A DNA stretch of 64,000 bases from Mesorhizobium kowhaii (GTDB lineage Bacteria > Pseudomonadota > Alphaproteobacteria > Rhizobiales > Rhizobiaceae), in the NCBI RefSeq assembly GCF_003253745.1, contig NZ_MZXV01000013.1, forward strand, positions 682,001-746,000. The letters are read 5' to 3'. Made by a program: the position numbers and the translations under genes. Numbering within the stretch: the first letter of the stretch is position 1; the number at the start of each line of letters is the position of its first letter. The notes below the pieces were generated by a model, which saw only the letters and a program-made list of their open reading frames with translations, did no database searches and had not been told where the DNA came from. Shown here in pieces: positions 56,971-64,000 of the stretch.

Positions 56971-57473
56971 GCCGGCTCCTTGCGGACGCTGTCGTCCGAC
57001 CAGCAGCCTTCCGGCAGGCTGACCCATTTGTTGCAGGACGCCATGACGACGAAGGTCTCGCTGCGCACGACTTCGCCCGGCTCGCCGGCACCCGGGATCA
57101 GCTCGCTGGTGACGCGGTAGAGATCGGCGACGTCACCGGCCACCGTCACGTCGACGATGATGTCGAAGCGCCCGGTGACGACCGAAGCCGAGTTGACGAA
57201 GGGCAGTTCGGAAATGCGCTGGGCCAGTTCGCGGGCTCGGCCGCGCCCCTGGGCGTTGATGCCGACTATGGCCGAAATCAGCTCGGGGCGCTCGGTCAGG
57301 TTCAAAAGCCCGACGATCTTGAGCAGGTTGCGGTCGAGCAGGTTGCGCAGGCGCGTGCGCACCGTCGGCACCGAAATCGCCAATATCTCGGCGAGGCGGT
57401 TGATGCCTGGCTGCGCGTCCTGCGACAGCTGTTTGACCAGCCGCCGATCGGTCAGATCGAGATGTTCCCGCAA
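56967..57473 (-). CDS. Lrp/AsnC-family regulator
   Basis: A 168-residue protein: HLDLTDRRLVKQLSQDAQPGINRLAEILAISVPTVRTRLRNLLDRNLL is the DNA-binding part, and the RAM-like domain has SASVVTGRFDIIVDVTV. The only available start is TTG at 57473, because an in-frame stop lies close upstream. It heads an operon with the saccharopine dehydrogenase gene and may respond to an amino acid taken up by the importer below. Confidence 0.85.
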   Translation of the reverse strand: MREHLDLTDRRLVKQLSQDAQPGINRLAEILAISVPTVRTRLRNLLDRNLLKIVGLLNLTERPELISAIVGINAQGRGRARELAQRISELPFVNSASVVTGRFDIIVDVTVAGDVADLYRVTSELIPGAGEPGEVVRSETFVVMASCNKWVSLPEGCWSDDSVRKEPA

Positions 57474-57632
57474 AAGCCATGTCTTTCACAAAAAGAAAAA
57501 ATATCGGCAAATTTTTTGCCAATGTGCAAACAAGCTACGTCATGAATTTTTGAAAAGCAAGGCAATGATTCCGCGCTGATGGGTATATACGTCAGTGCCG
57601 GCCGGCGCGCCGTTGCGGCCGCTGGCGTGACT

Positions 57633-58505
57633 TCAGACCAGTGCGGCGGCCAGCAATTTCGCTTGTGGCGTCAACTCGTCGAAGCGGCGGGCGCAGAGAT
57701 TGAGTTGGCGCGTCGCCCAGTCGTCGGTCAGCCGCAGGCTGCGCAGCGTGCGTGCCGACCCGCGCGCCGCACTTTCCGGCACGATGCCGATGCCCGCGCC
57801 TTGCGCGACGAGCCGGCAGACATTGTCGAGGCCAGGCACGCGGATGCGGATATGCAGATGGCCGCCAAGGCGGGCGGCCTGGCGCGTGATGTGCTCCTGC
57901 AGCGCATGACCGGTGCTGAGCCCGACGAAGGATTCACCGAGAATGTCGGCGAGGCTGGTGGTACGGCCTTCGAGGCCGGGCCGGTTCCGCGCGGCGATCA
58001 CCACCAGGCGGTCGATGAAGAACGGTTTCTGATCGAGATGCGAAAGCCCAGCCCAGGTCGCGGCGATGCCGAGATCGGCAGCACCGCTGGCCACCGCCTC
58101 GGCGATCTCGTGGCTGGGGCGCTCGTCGAGATCGATGTCGATCTGCGGATGCGCGACCAGGAAAGCCGGCAGGATGCCGCGCAGGAGTTCGCCGGTGGCG
58201 GCGGTGTTGGCAAGCAGCCGGACGCGGGCGCGCAGGCCGGTGGCGTAGGCGCCGAGGTCACCGGCCATCGCCTCGATCTGGTTCTGCACCGCTCGGGCAT
58301 GATGCAGCAGCGCCTGTCCGGCCGCCGTCGGCACCACGCCACGGCGGCGGCGCTCCAGCAGCGGCGCGCCGAGGCGGTCCTCCATGCCCTTGATGCGGGC
58401 GCTGGCCGAGGCCAGGGCCAGGCCGGCGAGTTCGGCGCCATGGGTGATGCTGCCGCGCTCGGCCACCAGCAGGAACAGCCGGAGGTCAATCAGATCGAAG
58501 CGCAT
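57633..58505 (-). CDS. LysR-family transcriptional regulator
   Basis: A 290-residue LTTR: LRLFLLVAERGSITHGAELAGLALASASARIKGME is the winged helix, then RARVRLLANTAATGELL, and the effector domain with QGAGIGIVPESAARG. ATG 58505 gives the usual length. It is divergent from the small protein and TauE/SafE genes (about 150 bases away) and may control the exporter. Confidence 0.92.
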   Translation of the reverse strand: MRFDLIDLRLFLLVAERGSITHGAELAGLALASASARIKGMEDRLGAPLLERRRRGVVPTAAGQALLHHARAVQNQIEAMAGDLGAYATGLRARVRLLANTAATGELLRGILPAFLVAHPQIDIDLDERPSHEIAEAVASGAADLGIAATWAGLSHLDQKPFFIDRLVVIAARNRPGLEGRTTSLADILGESFVGLSTGHALQEHITRQAARLGGHLHIRIRVPGLDNVCRLVAQGAGIGIVPESAARGSARTLRSLRLTDDWATRQLNLCARRFDELTPQAKLLAAALV

Positions 58506-58652
58506 TCTTTTGCTCCTGCAAACGGTTCGGCAGCCAGACAAAGCCGGGCGGCTTCCAGCTCCAGCCTTCGGCCAGGACGAAGGCTGACAGCGCAACTTCC
58601 ACATTGTGGCCGGCCTGCATCTGCGTCAAACAGTTTCGGGTGGAGATGTGAG

Positions 58653-58859
58653 ATGAGCGAACGAACATCGGGCCGGCCTGGCATTCTTGAAAGCACGGCG
58701 ATCGTGCTGGCCATCGCCGTGGCTTGCCTTACGACGGTGCGGGCGGAGCCCGGCCTGCGGGGATGCACCCCGGTCAGCCGCGATGGCGCGCCGGCAAGGA
58801 CCGCACCCGATACCGCCAGCCCGGATACCGACGCGACGGACATGCTGCTGCATGATTGA
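58653..58859 (+). CDS. Small protein upstream of TauE/SafE exporter
   Basis: A 68-residue frame with one hydrophobic segment (about residues 16-31, VLAIAVACLTTVRA) like a signal peptide and a polar Asp/Thr-rich end. GGAGA lies nine bases before the ATG. The stop is 27 bases before the exporter start. It may be a small secreted protein; no family recognised. Coding status is not certain. Confidence 0.4.
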   Translation: MSERTSGRPGILESTAIVLAIAVACLTTVRAEPGLRGCTPVSRDGAPARTAPDTASPDTDATDMLLHD

Positions 58860-58886
58860 TCCGGCCGCTGCCCTGAAAGTGTCACC

Positions 58887-59636
58887 GTGCTGAGCGCCGG
58901 CGTCATCGCCTGGATCGGCGTGGTCTTTCTCGCCGCCGGCCTGGTCAAAGGCGTCGTCGGTATGGGGCTGCCGACCGTGGCGATGGGGCTGCTGGCGGTG
59001 ACGATGCCACAGGCGCAGGCCGCGGCCTTGCTGCTGATCCCGTCGCTGGTCACCAATCTCTGGCAGTTGTTGACCGGTCCGTCCTTCGGCGGCCTGTGCA
59101 AACGGCTATGGACGATGATGGCGGGCGTCGTGCTTGGCACCGTCGCCGGCGCCGGCCTGTTGACCGGCACGCACACGGCGCTGGCGTCGGCGGGGCTGGG
59201 CGCGGCCCTGGTGCTTTATGCCATAGTCGGCCTCGCCAGGGCCGGCTTCACCACGCCGGCGCGCCACGAGGCGTGGGCGTCGCCGCTCGTCGGTGTGGCG
59301 ACCGGGTTGGTCACCGGCGCCACCGGCGTCTTCGTCATCCCGGCGGTGCCCTATCTGCAATCGTTGCGGCTGGGCAAGGAGGACCTGATCCAGGCGCTCG
59401 GCCTGTCCTTCACCGTGTCGACCGCAGCCCTTGCCATCGGCCTGTTCCTGACCGGCGCCTTCGCCTCGCCAACCGCGCAGTTGGCGGGATCGGTCGCGGC
59501 CCTAGTGCCGGCGCTGGCCGGCATGTTCGCCGGCCAAATGCTGCGCCAGCGGATGAGCGTCGAGACCTTCCGCACGGTGTTCTTCATCGGGCTGCTGGCG
59601 CTGGGGATCTATCTCGCGGGCGAGGCCGCGATCTAG
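58887..59636 (+). CDS. TauE/SafE-family membrane exporter
   Basis: A 249-residue protein with eight helices. GLVKGVVGMGLPTVAMGLL and the second-half GVATGLVTGATGVFVIPAVPYLQSL are the inverted repeats of the family, which exports sulfite, sulfoacetate or similar anions. Start is GTG 58887. It ends tail to tail with a broken universal stress gene; the two share the stop bases. Confidence 0.9.
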   Translation: MLSAGVIAWIGVVFLAAGLVKGVVGMGLPTVAMGLLAVTMPQAQAAALLLIPSLVTNLWQLLTGPSFGGLCKRLWTMMAGVVLGTVAGAGLLTGTHTALASAGLGAALVLYAIVGLARAGFTTPARHEAWASPLVGVATGLVTGATGVFVIPAVPYLQSLRLGKEDLIQALGLSFTVSTAALAIGLFLTGAFASPTAQLAGSVAALVPALAGMFAGQMLRQRMSVETFRTVFFIGLLALGIYLAGEAAI

Positions 59637-59860
59637 CGAACCACCAGAACCGGGATCTCGGTCTAGGACAGCACCTCGGCGGTCTGGCTGCCCAACAGCA
59701 GCCTGCCCAGTCCCCGGCGGCCATGCGAGGCCATCACAATCAGGTCGCAGCCTTCGGCCTGCGACAGTTCCAGGATCGCTTCGGAGGGCTTTTTGTCCTC
59801 GATATGCACCACCACAGCGCGCACGTTGCCGATCAGGGCCAGGCGACCACACACTTTCGT
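59634..59860 (-). pseudogene. Universal stress protein remnant
   Basis: About 65 codons of the C-terminal UspA half remain: [42 protein letters not shown], where [14 protein letters not shown] is the ATP-binding signature. A TAG (59663-59665) interrupts before TEIPVLVVR, the family's normal ending, which then reaches a second stop at 59634. The N-terminal half is missing. A decayed gene. Confidence 0.75.
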
Positions 59861-59924
59861 GTCAGCCGGATTCCCCTTCGGCAGATCGTCATCTAAGGTG
59901 CCGGCAACTTTGAGGGGCACCCGT

Positions 59925-60506
59925 ATGAGCAGCACGTTTCCGCAGATCCATCTGGTCCGGCATGGCGAGACGGCGTGGAGCCTTTCGGGGCAGCACACCG
60001 GCCGCACCGACATGCCGCTGACGCCGGCCGGCGAGGCCGCCGCGCGCGGCGTGGCGGACCGCCTGAGGGGCCTGTCGTTCTCGGCCGTATGGTCGAGCCC
60101 GTCGCAGCGTGCCTACAACACCAGCGTGCTGGCCGGCTTTGGTGCCGAGAGCGTCAAGAAGGACGATTTGCAGGAGTGGGACTACGGCGCCTATGAGGGT
60201 CTGACGACGAAACAGATCCTGGCCGAGCGGCCGGGCTGGAACGTGTTTCGCGATGGTTGCCCGAAGGGCGAGATGGCGGCCGATGTCGGCGCACGGGCCG
60301 ATACAATCATCGCCGCGCTGCGCAAGGCCAATGCCAGCATACTGGTGTTTTCCAGCGCGCATTTCCTGCGCGTGCTGGCGGCCCGCTGGATCGGCCTGCC
60401 GCCGGAAGGCGGCGCGCTGTTTGTGCTGGACACCGCAAGCATCAGCGTGCTCGGCTACGAGCACGATCTGACCGAGCCGGTCATCCACAAATGGAACCAG
60501 AAGTAG
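59925..60506 (+). CDS. Histidine phosphatase-family protein
   Basis: A 193-residue phosphoglycerate-mutase-like enzyme. Catalytic RHG in [10 protein letters not shown] (His at about 11), with [24 protein letters not shown], and Glu in EWDYGAYEG; second His in [13 protein letters not shown]. It removes phosphate from sugars or small molecules; substrate unknown. TGAGGGG precedes the ATG by about nine bases. Confidence 0.92.
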   Translation: MSSTFPQIHLVRHGETAWSLSGQHTGRTDMPLTPAGEAAARGVADRLRGLSFSAVWSSPSQRAYNTSVLAGFGAESVKKDDLQEWDYGAYEGLTTKQILAERPGWNVFRDGCPKGEMAADVGARADTIIAALRKANASILVFSSAHFLRVLAARWIGLPPEGGALFVLDTASISVLGYEHDLTEPVIHKWNQK

Positions 60507-60564
60507 GGGGCGCAGGCGCCAACTGCCAAAGCTGTCCCGCGACCAAATGGTTCGACGTGGCCAA

Positions 60565-60667
60565 ATGCATGTCGCTCAAAAGTGGCCCCGGTTTTGAGAC
60601 AACGACATGCATACAAACAAAGACTTAAAGCGCGGCGCATGAATCCGTTTCGACGCGACGCGCTTTA
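60565..60667. repeat. Dispersed palindromic repeat, copy C, with a second dyad
   Basis: ATGCATGTCG (60565-60574) and CGACATGCAT (60603-60612), in the opposite orientation to copies A and B. Directly after it TAAAGCGCG (60626-60634) pairs with CGCGCTTTA (60659-60667). The two form a composite block in a 257-base gap without genes. Confidence 0.75.
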
Positions 60668-60763
60668 GAAAAGTGCGCGGTGTCGGCTTGCACTTTGATC
60701 GACATCGATCCGTTGTCGCATCTCCGATCTCCTATATGCTTAGTGCACGGCATAGGATCGGCC

Positions 60764-60946
60764 ATGGCCTTCACTGTCATATGGTATGGGAAAACAGGCA
60801 TTGTGGCAAAGACGCCATTCGATGCCGAGAAGGCTGCGAGGGATCACGCCATGGCGACTTTCCCCGCTCGAAAGCTGGAGGACGGCATTGTAGCGGTGGA
60901 AGTTCGCAAAGACGACGGCACGGTCGTTTTCAGCAAGGCAGGGTGA
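60764..60946 (+). CDS. Small hypothetical protein
   Basis: A 60-residue protein, MAFTVIWYGKTGIVAKTPFDAEKAARDHAMATF, then IVAVEVRKDDGTVVFSKAG: a small alpha/beta domain by appearance. No good ribosome site stands out before ATG 60764. Family not recognised. Next gene 129 bases on. Confidence 0.55.
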   Translation: MAFTVIWYGKTGIVAKTPFDAEKAARDHAMATFPARKLEDGIVAVEVRKDDGTVVFSKAG

Positions 60947-61074
60947 CAAATAACTGCCAATTGGACCTAAGGGCCAAAACGCCCGCCGACGTGATCGGCA
61001 ATGCCATTGAAGTGATCGTGAAGGCCAGTGTCTCAGTTTGAAATTCGCCCCGATCGCATTGCTTAGGAGTGGCA

Positions 61075-61305
61075 ATGAAGCTTGAGAGCACCCTTACTTG
61101 CCCTGAGTGCGGACATCAGTCTGTGGAAACGATGCCGACCGACGCCTGCGTTCACTTCTACGAATGCAAAAACTGCGGCGTGCTCTTGAAGCCCTTAGCG
61201 GGTGATTGCTGCGTTTTCTGCTCATATGCCGATCTGCCATGCCCGCCGCTTCAGGAAATAGCCGTGACCGCCGTTGCTAACGGCCAGAAGCCTCCGCCGG
61301 CGTAG
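61075..61305 (+). CDS. GDCCVxC-domain zinc-ribbon protein
   Basis: A 76-residue Cys-rich protein. CPECGHQ and ECKNCGVLLKP form a zinc ribbon; GDCCVFCSYADLPCPP carries the GDCCVxC motif, common in small metal-linked proteins. The role is unknown; homologues are often near metal efflux genes. AGGAG lies before ATG 61075. Confidence 0.85.
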   Translation: MKLESTLTCPECGHQSVETMPTDACVHFYECKNCGVLLKPLAGDCCVFCSYADLPCPPLQEIAVTAVANGQKPPPA

Positions 61306-61433
61306 TTGGCAATGCCGTGCGCGTCATGCGCATGATGGAGCGTTGAATTCCAAACTGACCCACTCCCGCAAGGCGCCTCGTTTGCCAAAGGCGCGACAGC
61401 TGGGGCGACCTGCGGCAGGGTCGCCATCGGCAG

Positions 61434-61835
61434 CTATTTGTCGAATTTCTTGATCGCCTCGGCGGTCACGGGCGTGAAGAAGTTCACCAGATTGCCATCC
61501 GGGTCGCGGAACAGCAGCGAGCGGTTGCCCCAAGGCATGGTGGTCGGCTTCTGCACGGTTGCGTCCTTGATGGTGTCGGACAGCCTGGCGAATTCCGCAT
61601 CGACGTCGCCGACGCGGAATTCGATGATGGCGGTGTGGCTGTCGGCGGGGCGGGTGACGTCGTCACCGAACAGCTGCAAGGTGCGCGTGCTGCCGATCGC
61701 CAGCGTGCAGGCCGGTGTCGCCAGTTCGGCGAAGTCTTCCGTGTACATCGTCACGGGCATGTCGGTGATCTCGCCGTAGAAGCGCACGAGGCGCTGGACG
61801 TCTGACGTGATGATGCGGACGGAGACGAAATTCAT
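61434..61835 (-). CDS. VOC/glyoxalase-family protein
   Basis: A 133-residue single-domain VOC protein: VRIITSDVQRLVRFYGEITDMPV at the start, TAIIEFRVGDVDAEFARL and the end SLLFRDPDGNLVNFFTPVT. Such proteins bind metal and act on small electrophiles or bind drugs. It lies 78 bases downstream of the ECF sigma gene on the same strand and may be in the same unit. Confidence 0.9.
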   Translation of the reverse strand: MNFVSVRIITSDVQRLVRFYGEITDMPVTMYTEDFAELATPACTLAIGSTRTLQLFGDDVTRPADSHTAIIEFRVGDVDAEFARLSDTIKDATVQKPTTMPWGNRSLLFRDPDGNLVNFFTPVTAEAIKKFDK

Positions 61836-61913
61836 TGTTTTGTTCCCTGATTGCTGAGCCGCCGCCGGGCTCCCGTGATCGCCTTATAGGCCAGGGCTCC
61901 TGACAGCTTACCG

Positions 61914-62960
61914 TCAGGAGTGGGGCCAGACAGGCGGCAGGCCGAAGGGAGCAAAAAGGTCGGGGCCGAGTGGGCCGACATAGACCGTCAGCGAGGCGAT
62001 CCCGCCGTCGGCCGGCTCGATGACATGCAGCGACTGGGCGCGCCATTCGGGATCCTGATGGCGGCGGGCGTAGATCGCGACCGCGGGCTGGCCGTTGGCG
62101 CGGGTGGCGACCGCGTGGTAACCGGCGAAATTGCCCCAGACAGTCTTGAAGAAACCGCGGATCGCCTCGCGTCCCTGATACCAGTCCCGCCATGGCGGCA
62201 TGTGGTAGGTGGCGTCCTCGCGCAGCAATTCGATGAAGCCGTCGAGATTGGCGGCCTGCCAGGCCTGCATGTAGCGTTCGAGCAGCAGGCCTTCCTCGCT
62301 GTTGGGGTGCGAGCGCTGCAGCGGACGCCCGTGCGGATAGCGCGCCCCAAGCGTTGCGCGGGCGCGCTGCAGGGCGCTGTTGATCGAGGCGGTGGAGCCG
62401 CCCAGCAATTGCGCTGTCTCGAGCGCCGACCAGCCCAGCACGTCGCACAGCAAAAGGGCGGCGCGCTGCCTGGGCGGCAAAGACTGGATCGCGGCGACGA
62501 AGGCGAGCCGCACGGCCTCGCTTGTCTCGTAGCGCGCTTCCGGGCCAGGCTCGCCGTCGACGAGGTCCGGCAGCTCGGTGTCCGGGTAGGGCTCCAGCCA
62601 TGCGAGCTCGGCGGCGGGTCCGGCGGCGGCGCGTCCTTCGGTCGGCGGCCGTCCGGGCGGCTCGACAATGCGCTGCGCTGATGACCGCGCCTTGATGGCG
62701 TTGAGGCAGCTGTTGGTGGCGATTGTGTAGAGCCAGCCGCGCAGCGAGCCGCGCCCATCGAATTGCGACCGGCCGCGCCATGCCTTCAGGAACGTGTCCT
62801 GGACGAGGTCGTCGGCCTCGTGCAGCGAACCCATCATCCGGTAGCAGTGCAGCTTGAGCGCGCGGCTGTGGGCCATTGTCAGGCGCTCGAAGGCCAGCCG
62901 ATCGAGGATCGGCTGGCCTTGCTCGCCCATTGGCTCAAGCGGGCCGGGAGCGTCTGTCAT
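61914..62960 (-). CDS. ECF sigma factor with C-terminal NTF2-like domain
   Basis: A 348-residue protein. Region 2 (residues 28-95, CYRMMGSLHEADDLVQDTFLKAWR) binds -10 and core; region 4 (150-205, LPPRQRAALLLCDVLGWSALETAQLLGGSTASINSALQRARATL) binds -35. A SnoaL/NTF2-like domain (about 222-345) follows, as in SigJ/ECF41-type factors, where it replaces an anti-sigma protein. No anti-sigma gene is beside it. A VOC gene follows. Confidence 0.9.
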   Translation of the reverse strand: MTDAPGPLEPMGEQGQPILDRLAFERLTMAHSRALKLHCYRMMGSLHEADDLVQDTFLKAWRGRSQFDGRGSLRGWLYTIATNSCLNAIKARSSAQRIVEPPGRPPTEGRAAAGPAAELAWLEPYPDTELPDLVDGEPGPEARYETSEAVRLAFVAAIQSLPPRQRAALLLCDVLGWSALETAQLLGGSTASINSALQRARATLGARYPHGRPLQRSHPNSEEGLLLERYMQAWQAANLDGFIELLREDATYHMPPWRDWYQGREAIRGFFKTVWGNFAGYHAVATRANGQPAVAIYARRHQDPEWRAQSLHVIEPADGGIASLTVYVGPLGPDLFAPFGLPPVWPHS

Positions 62961-63002
62961 ATCGAGCCTGTGGTGCTGATTTCGACTGGCATCCTGCGCG
63001 CC

Positions 63003-63749
63003 TCATGCCGCCGCCGCAAGTCCGCTGCCGCTGACGGTGAAGGAGACGCCTTGCAGCTTGCCGCCGGCGAGCGTCACCACGGCAAGTCCGACATCGGCCG
63101 GCGTCTGCATGTCGGTCATGCTGGCGAGGAAATCGGCCGGGCTGATGCCGAGATAGGCCGAGACGCCGTCGATACCGCGCTGGCCGACGCCGGTGCCCGG
63201 CATGATCCGCATCGGCACCAGCGCCATGAAGCGCAGGCCAAGGCCGAGCCGGTCTGCTTCCTTCTGGCAATGGGCAGCAAGGAACATCTGCATGCGCTTG
63301 GCGCCGGAATAGCCGCCGGAGTTCGGCGGGCCGCCGCTGAGTGCTGCGCCGCTGGAGATCAGCACCACCCGGCTGCCCGGCTTCAGCCGGCCCTGAAGTG
63401 CGGCCTTGCAAAACAGGAACGACGCCTTGACGTCCATGTCCCAGTTCGCGGAGAAGTCCTCCCAGCTTTGGTCCTGCACGGGTGCTGACGGGGCAAGGGC
63501 GCCGGCACAGATCACCAGCACGTCCGGCTGAAGTGTTGCGAACACCGTATCGGGCGCCGCCTCTTGCGTGGCGTCGGCCGCCAGCGTCTTGACGCCTGAC
63601 GTCTCCCAGGAAAGCTCTTTCAAATCGGCTGCCCCGCGGGCAACGGCGAGCACCGTCGCGCCTTCGCTCAACACGGTTTCGACGATCGCGCGGCCGACAC
63701 CCCGGCTGCCTCCGACGACGACGACATTCTGACCTTGTAACGATCCCAT
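63003..63749 (-). CDS. Short-chain dehydrogenase/reductase
   Basis: A 248-residue SDR. Cofactor site GGSRGVG at 13-19, Ser132/133, and YSGAK with Tyr147 and Lys151. The C-terminal part lacks the usual G-x-DGG ending and is more divergent than the other SDRs in this window. The substrate is unknown. It is separated from the ECF gene by 42 bases on the same strand and may be cotranscribed. Confidence 0.9.
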   Translation of the reverse strand: MGSLQGQNVVVVGGSRGVGRAIVETVLSEGATVLAVARGAADLKELSWETSGVKTLAADATQEAAPDTVFATLQPDVLVICAGALAPSAPVQDQSWEDFSANWDMDVKASFLFCKAALQGRLKPGSRVVLISSGAALSGGPPNSGGYSGAKRMQMFLAAHCQKEADRLGLGLRFMALVPMRIMPGTGVGQRGIDGVSAYLGISPADFLASMTDMQTPADVGLAVVTLAGGKLQGVSFTVSGSGLAAAA

Positions 63750-63918
63750 GGATCACCTCGCTTGTCCGGCGTCTGGACCATTCCACCGCCTGTAGATCAG
63801 GACAGCGCGGGTGAGCGGAAATCATCGGTGGGTGGTAAAGATTTTTCCGAGGTGTCGCGGTTGAAGAAGCCAGCACCCGCCGTCGAGTGCCACAGAGCGC
63901 AGCCTTTGAGTTGTTCAC

Positions 63919-64000
63919 TCACCCCGCCAGCAGCGCCAACTCCTCCGGCGTCAGGTGCCGCGCCGTGCCCTTGGCGAGGTCGCCGAGCGGCAGGCGGCCA
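63919..64000 (-). CDS. 3' end of a gene leaving the window
   Basis: About 26 codons of a minus-strand frame are visible, ending LGDLAKGTARHLTPEELALLAG and a TGA. The ending resembles tails of RNA pseudouridine synthases, but the piece is too short to decide. Confidence 0.45.
   Translation of the reverse strand, partial: GRLPLGDLAKGTARHLTPEELALLAG

Overview
The window is GC-rich (about 62-65 percent), densely coded DNA that looks like an alphaproteobacterial, rhizobial chromosome. Mesorhizobium or a close Phyllobacteriaceae relative is the best guess. Supporting signs are a SyrA/ExoX-like exopolysaccharide regulator, a CIRCE-controlled groESL, the style of the arsenic cluster (ArsR, Trx-type ArsC, aquaporin, Grx-type ArsC, as in Sinorhizobium aqpS loci), many ABC importers and LysR/LacI/Lrp regulators, and several intergenic palindromic repeats of a kind I associate with Rhizobiales. 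No rRNA, tRNA, CRISPR array, prophage or intact insertion sequence was seen. This is an inference from gene content only.

Layout. 1-3.4 kb: a molybdenum hydroxylase operon (medium, small and large subunits plus a MoaD-like protein), cut by the left edge. 3.4-9 kb: SyrA-like protein, MscS channel, DUF2934 protein, a decayed TPR gene, an SDR. 8.3-10 kb: an L,D-transpeptidase lipoprotein and two further lipoproteins. 10.1-12.4 kb: a compact three-gene operon (isoprenylcysteine-methyltransferase-like membrane protein, stand-alone E2-type acyltransferase, SDR with a C-terminal SEC-C zinc motif) whose function I do not recognise. 12.4-18 kb: gene remnants, a divergent MFS/LysR pair and Hsp20. 18.2-21.3 kb: ChaC, then an ArsR-SRPBCC pair with two operator-like dyads, a second SRPBCC gene and a DHFR-family gene. 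21.3-27.7 kb: a LacI-regulated operon for import of an oligosaccharide (binding protein and two permeases) and its cleavage by a GH127 beta-L-arabinofuranosidase.

27.9-34.4 kb: a PAS-GGDEF cyclase, a run of small conserved proteins, groESL, a GYD protein and a free-methionine-sulfoxide reductase. 34.4-37.2 kb: YeiH-type transporter, SnoaL-like protein and a frameshifted nitrilase. 37.4-43.7 kb: a LysR gene divergent from a redox cluster (cupin, DHA2 MFS pump, two tandem aldo/keto reductases, exported flavodoxin, SDR). 43.9-47.2 kb: GNAT, aldehyde dehydrogenase and an Xre-RES toxin-antitoxin pair. 47.5-52.5 kb: an arsenic-resistance island of two modules, each headed by its own ArsR. 52.6-57.5 kb: a polar amino acid ABC importer beside an Lrp-regulated saccharopine-dehydrogenase-like gene. 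57.6-64 kb: LysR, TauE/SafE, a broken universal stress gene, a histidine phosphatase, small zinc-ribbon and hypothetical proteins, a VOC protein, an ECF sigma factor with NTF2-like tail, an SDR, and the 3' end of a gene leaving the window.

The clearest functional units are arabinoside import/hydrolysis, arsenate reduction with arsenite export, chaperonin expression and the LysR redox cluster. The least explained are the 10.1-12.4 kb operon and the flavoprotein with a cysteine-rich tail in the second arsenic module. At least five genes are remnants or carry disabling lesions (6.6, 12.4, 13.2, 36.2 and 59.6 kb), and several repeat families sit between genes.
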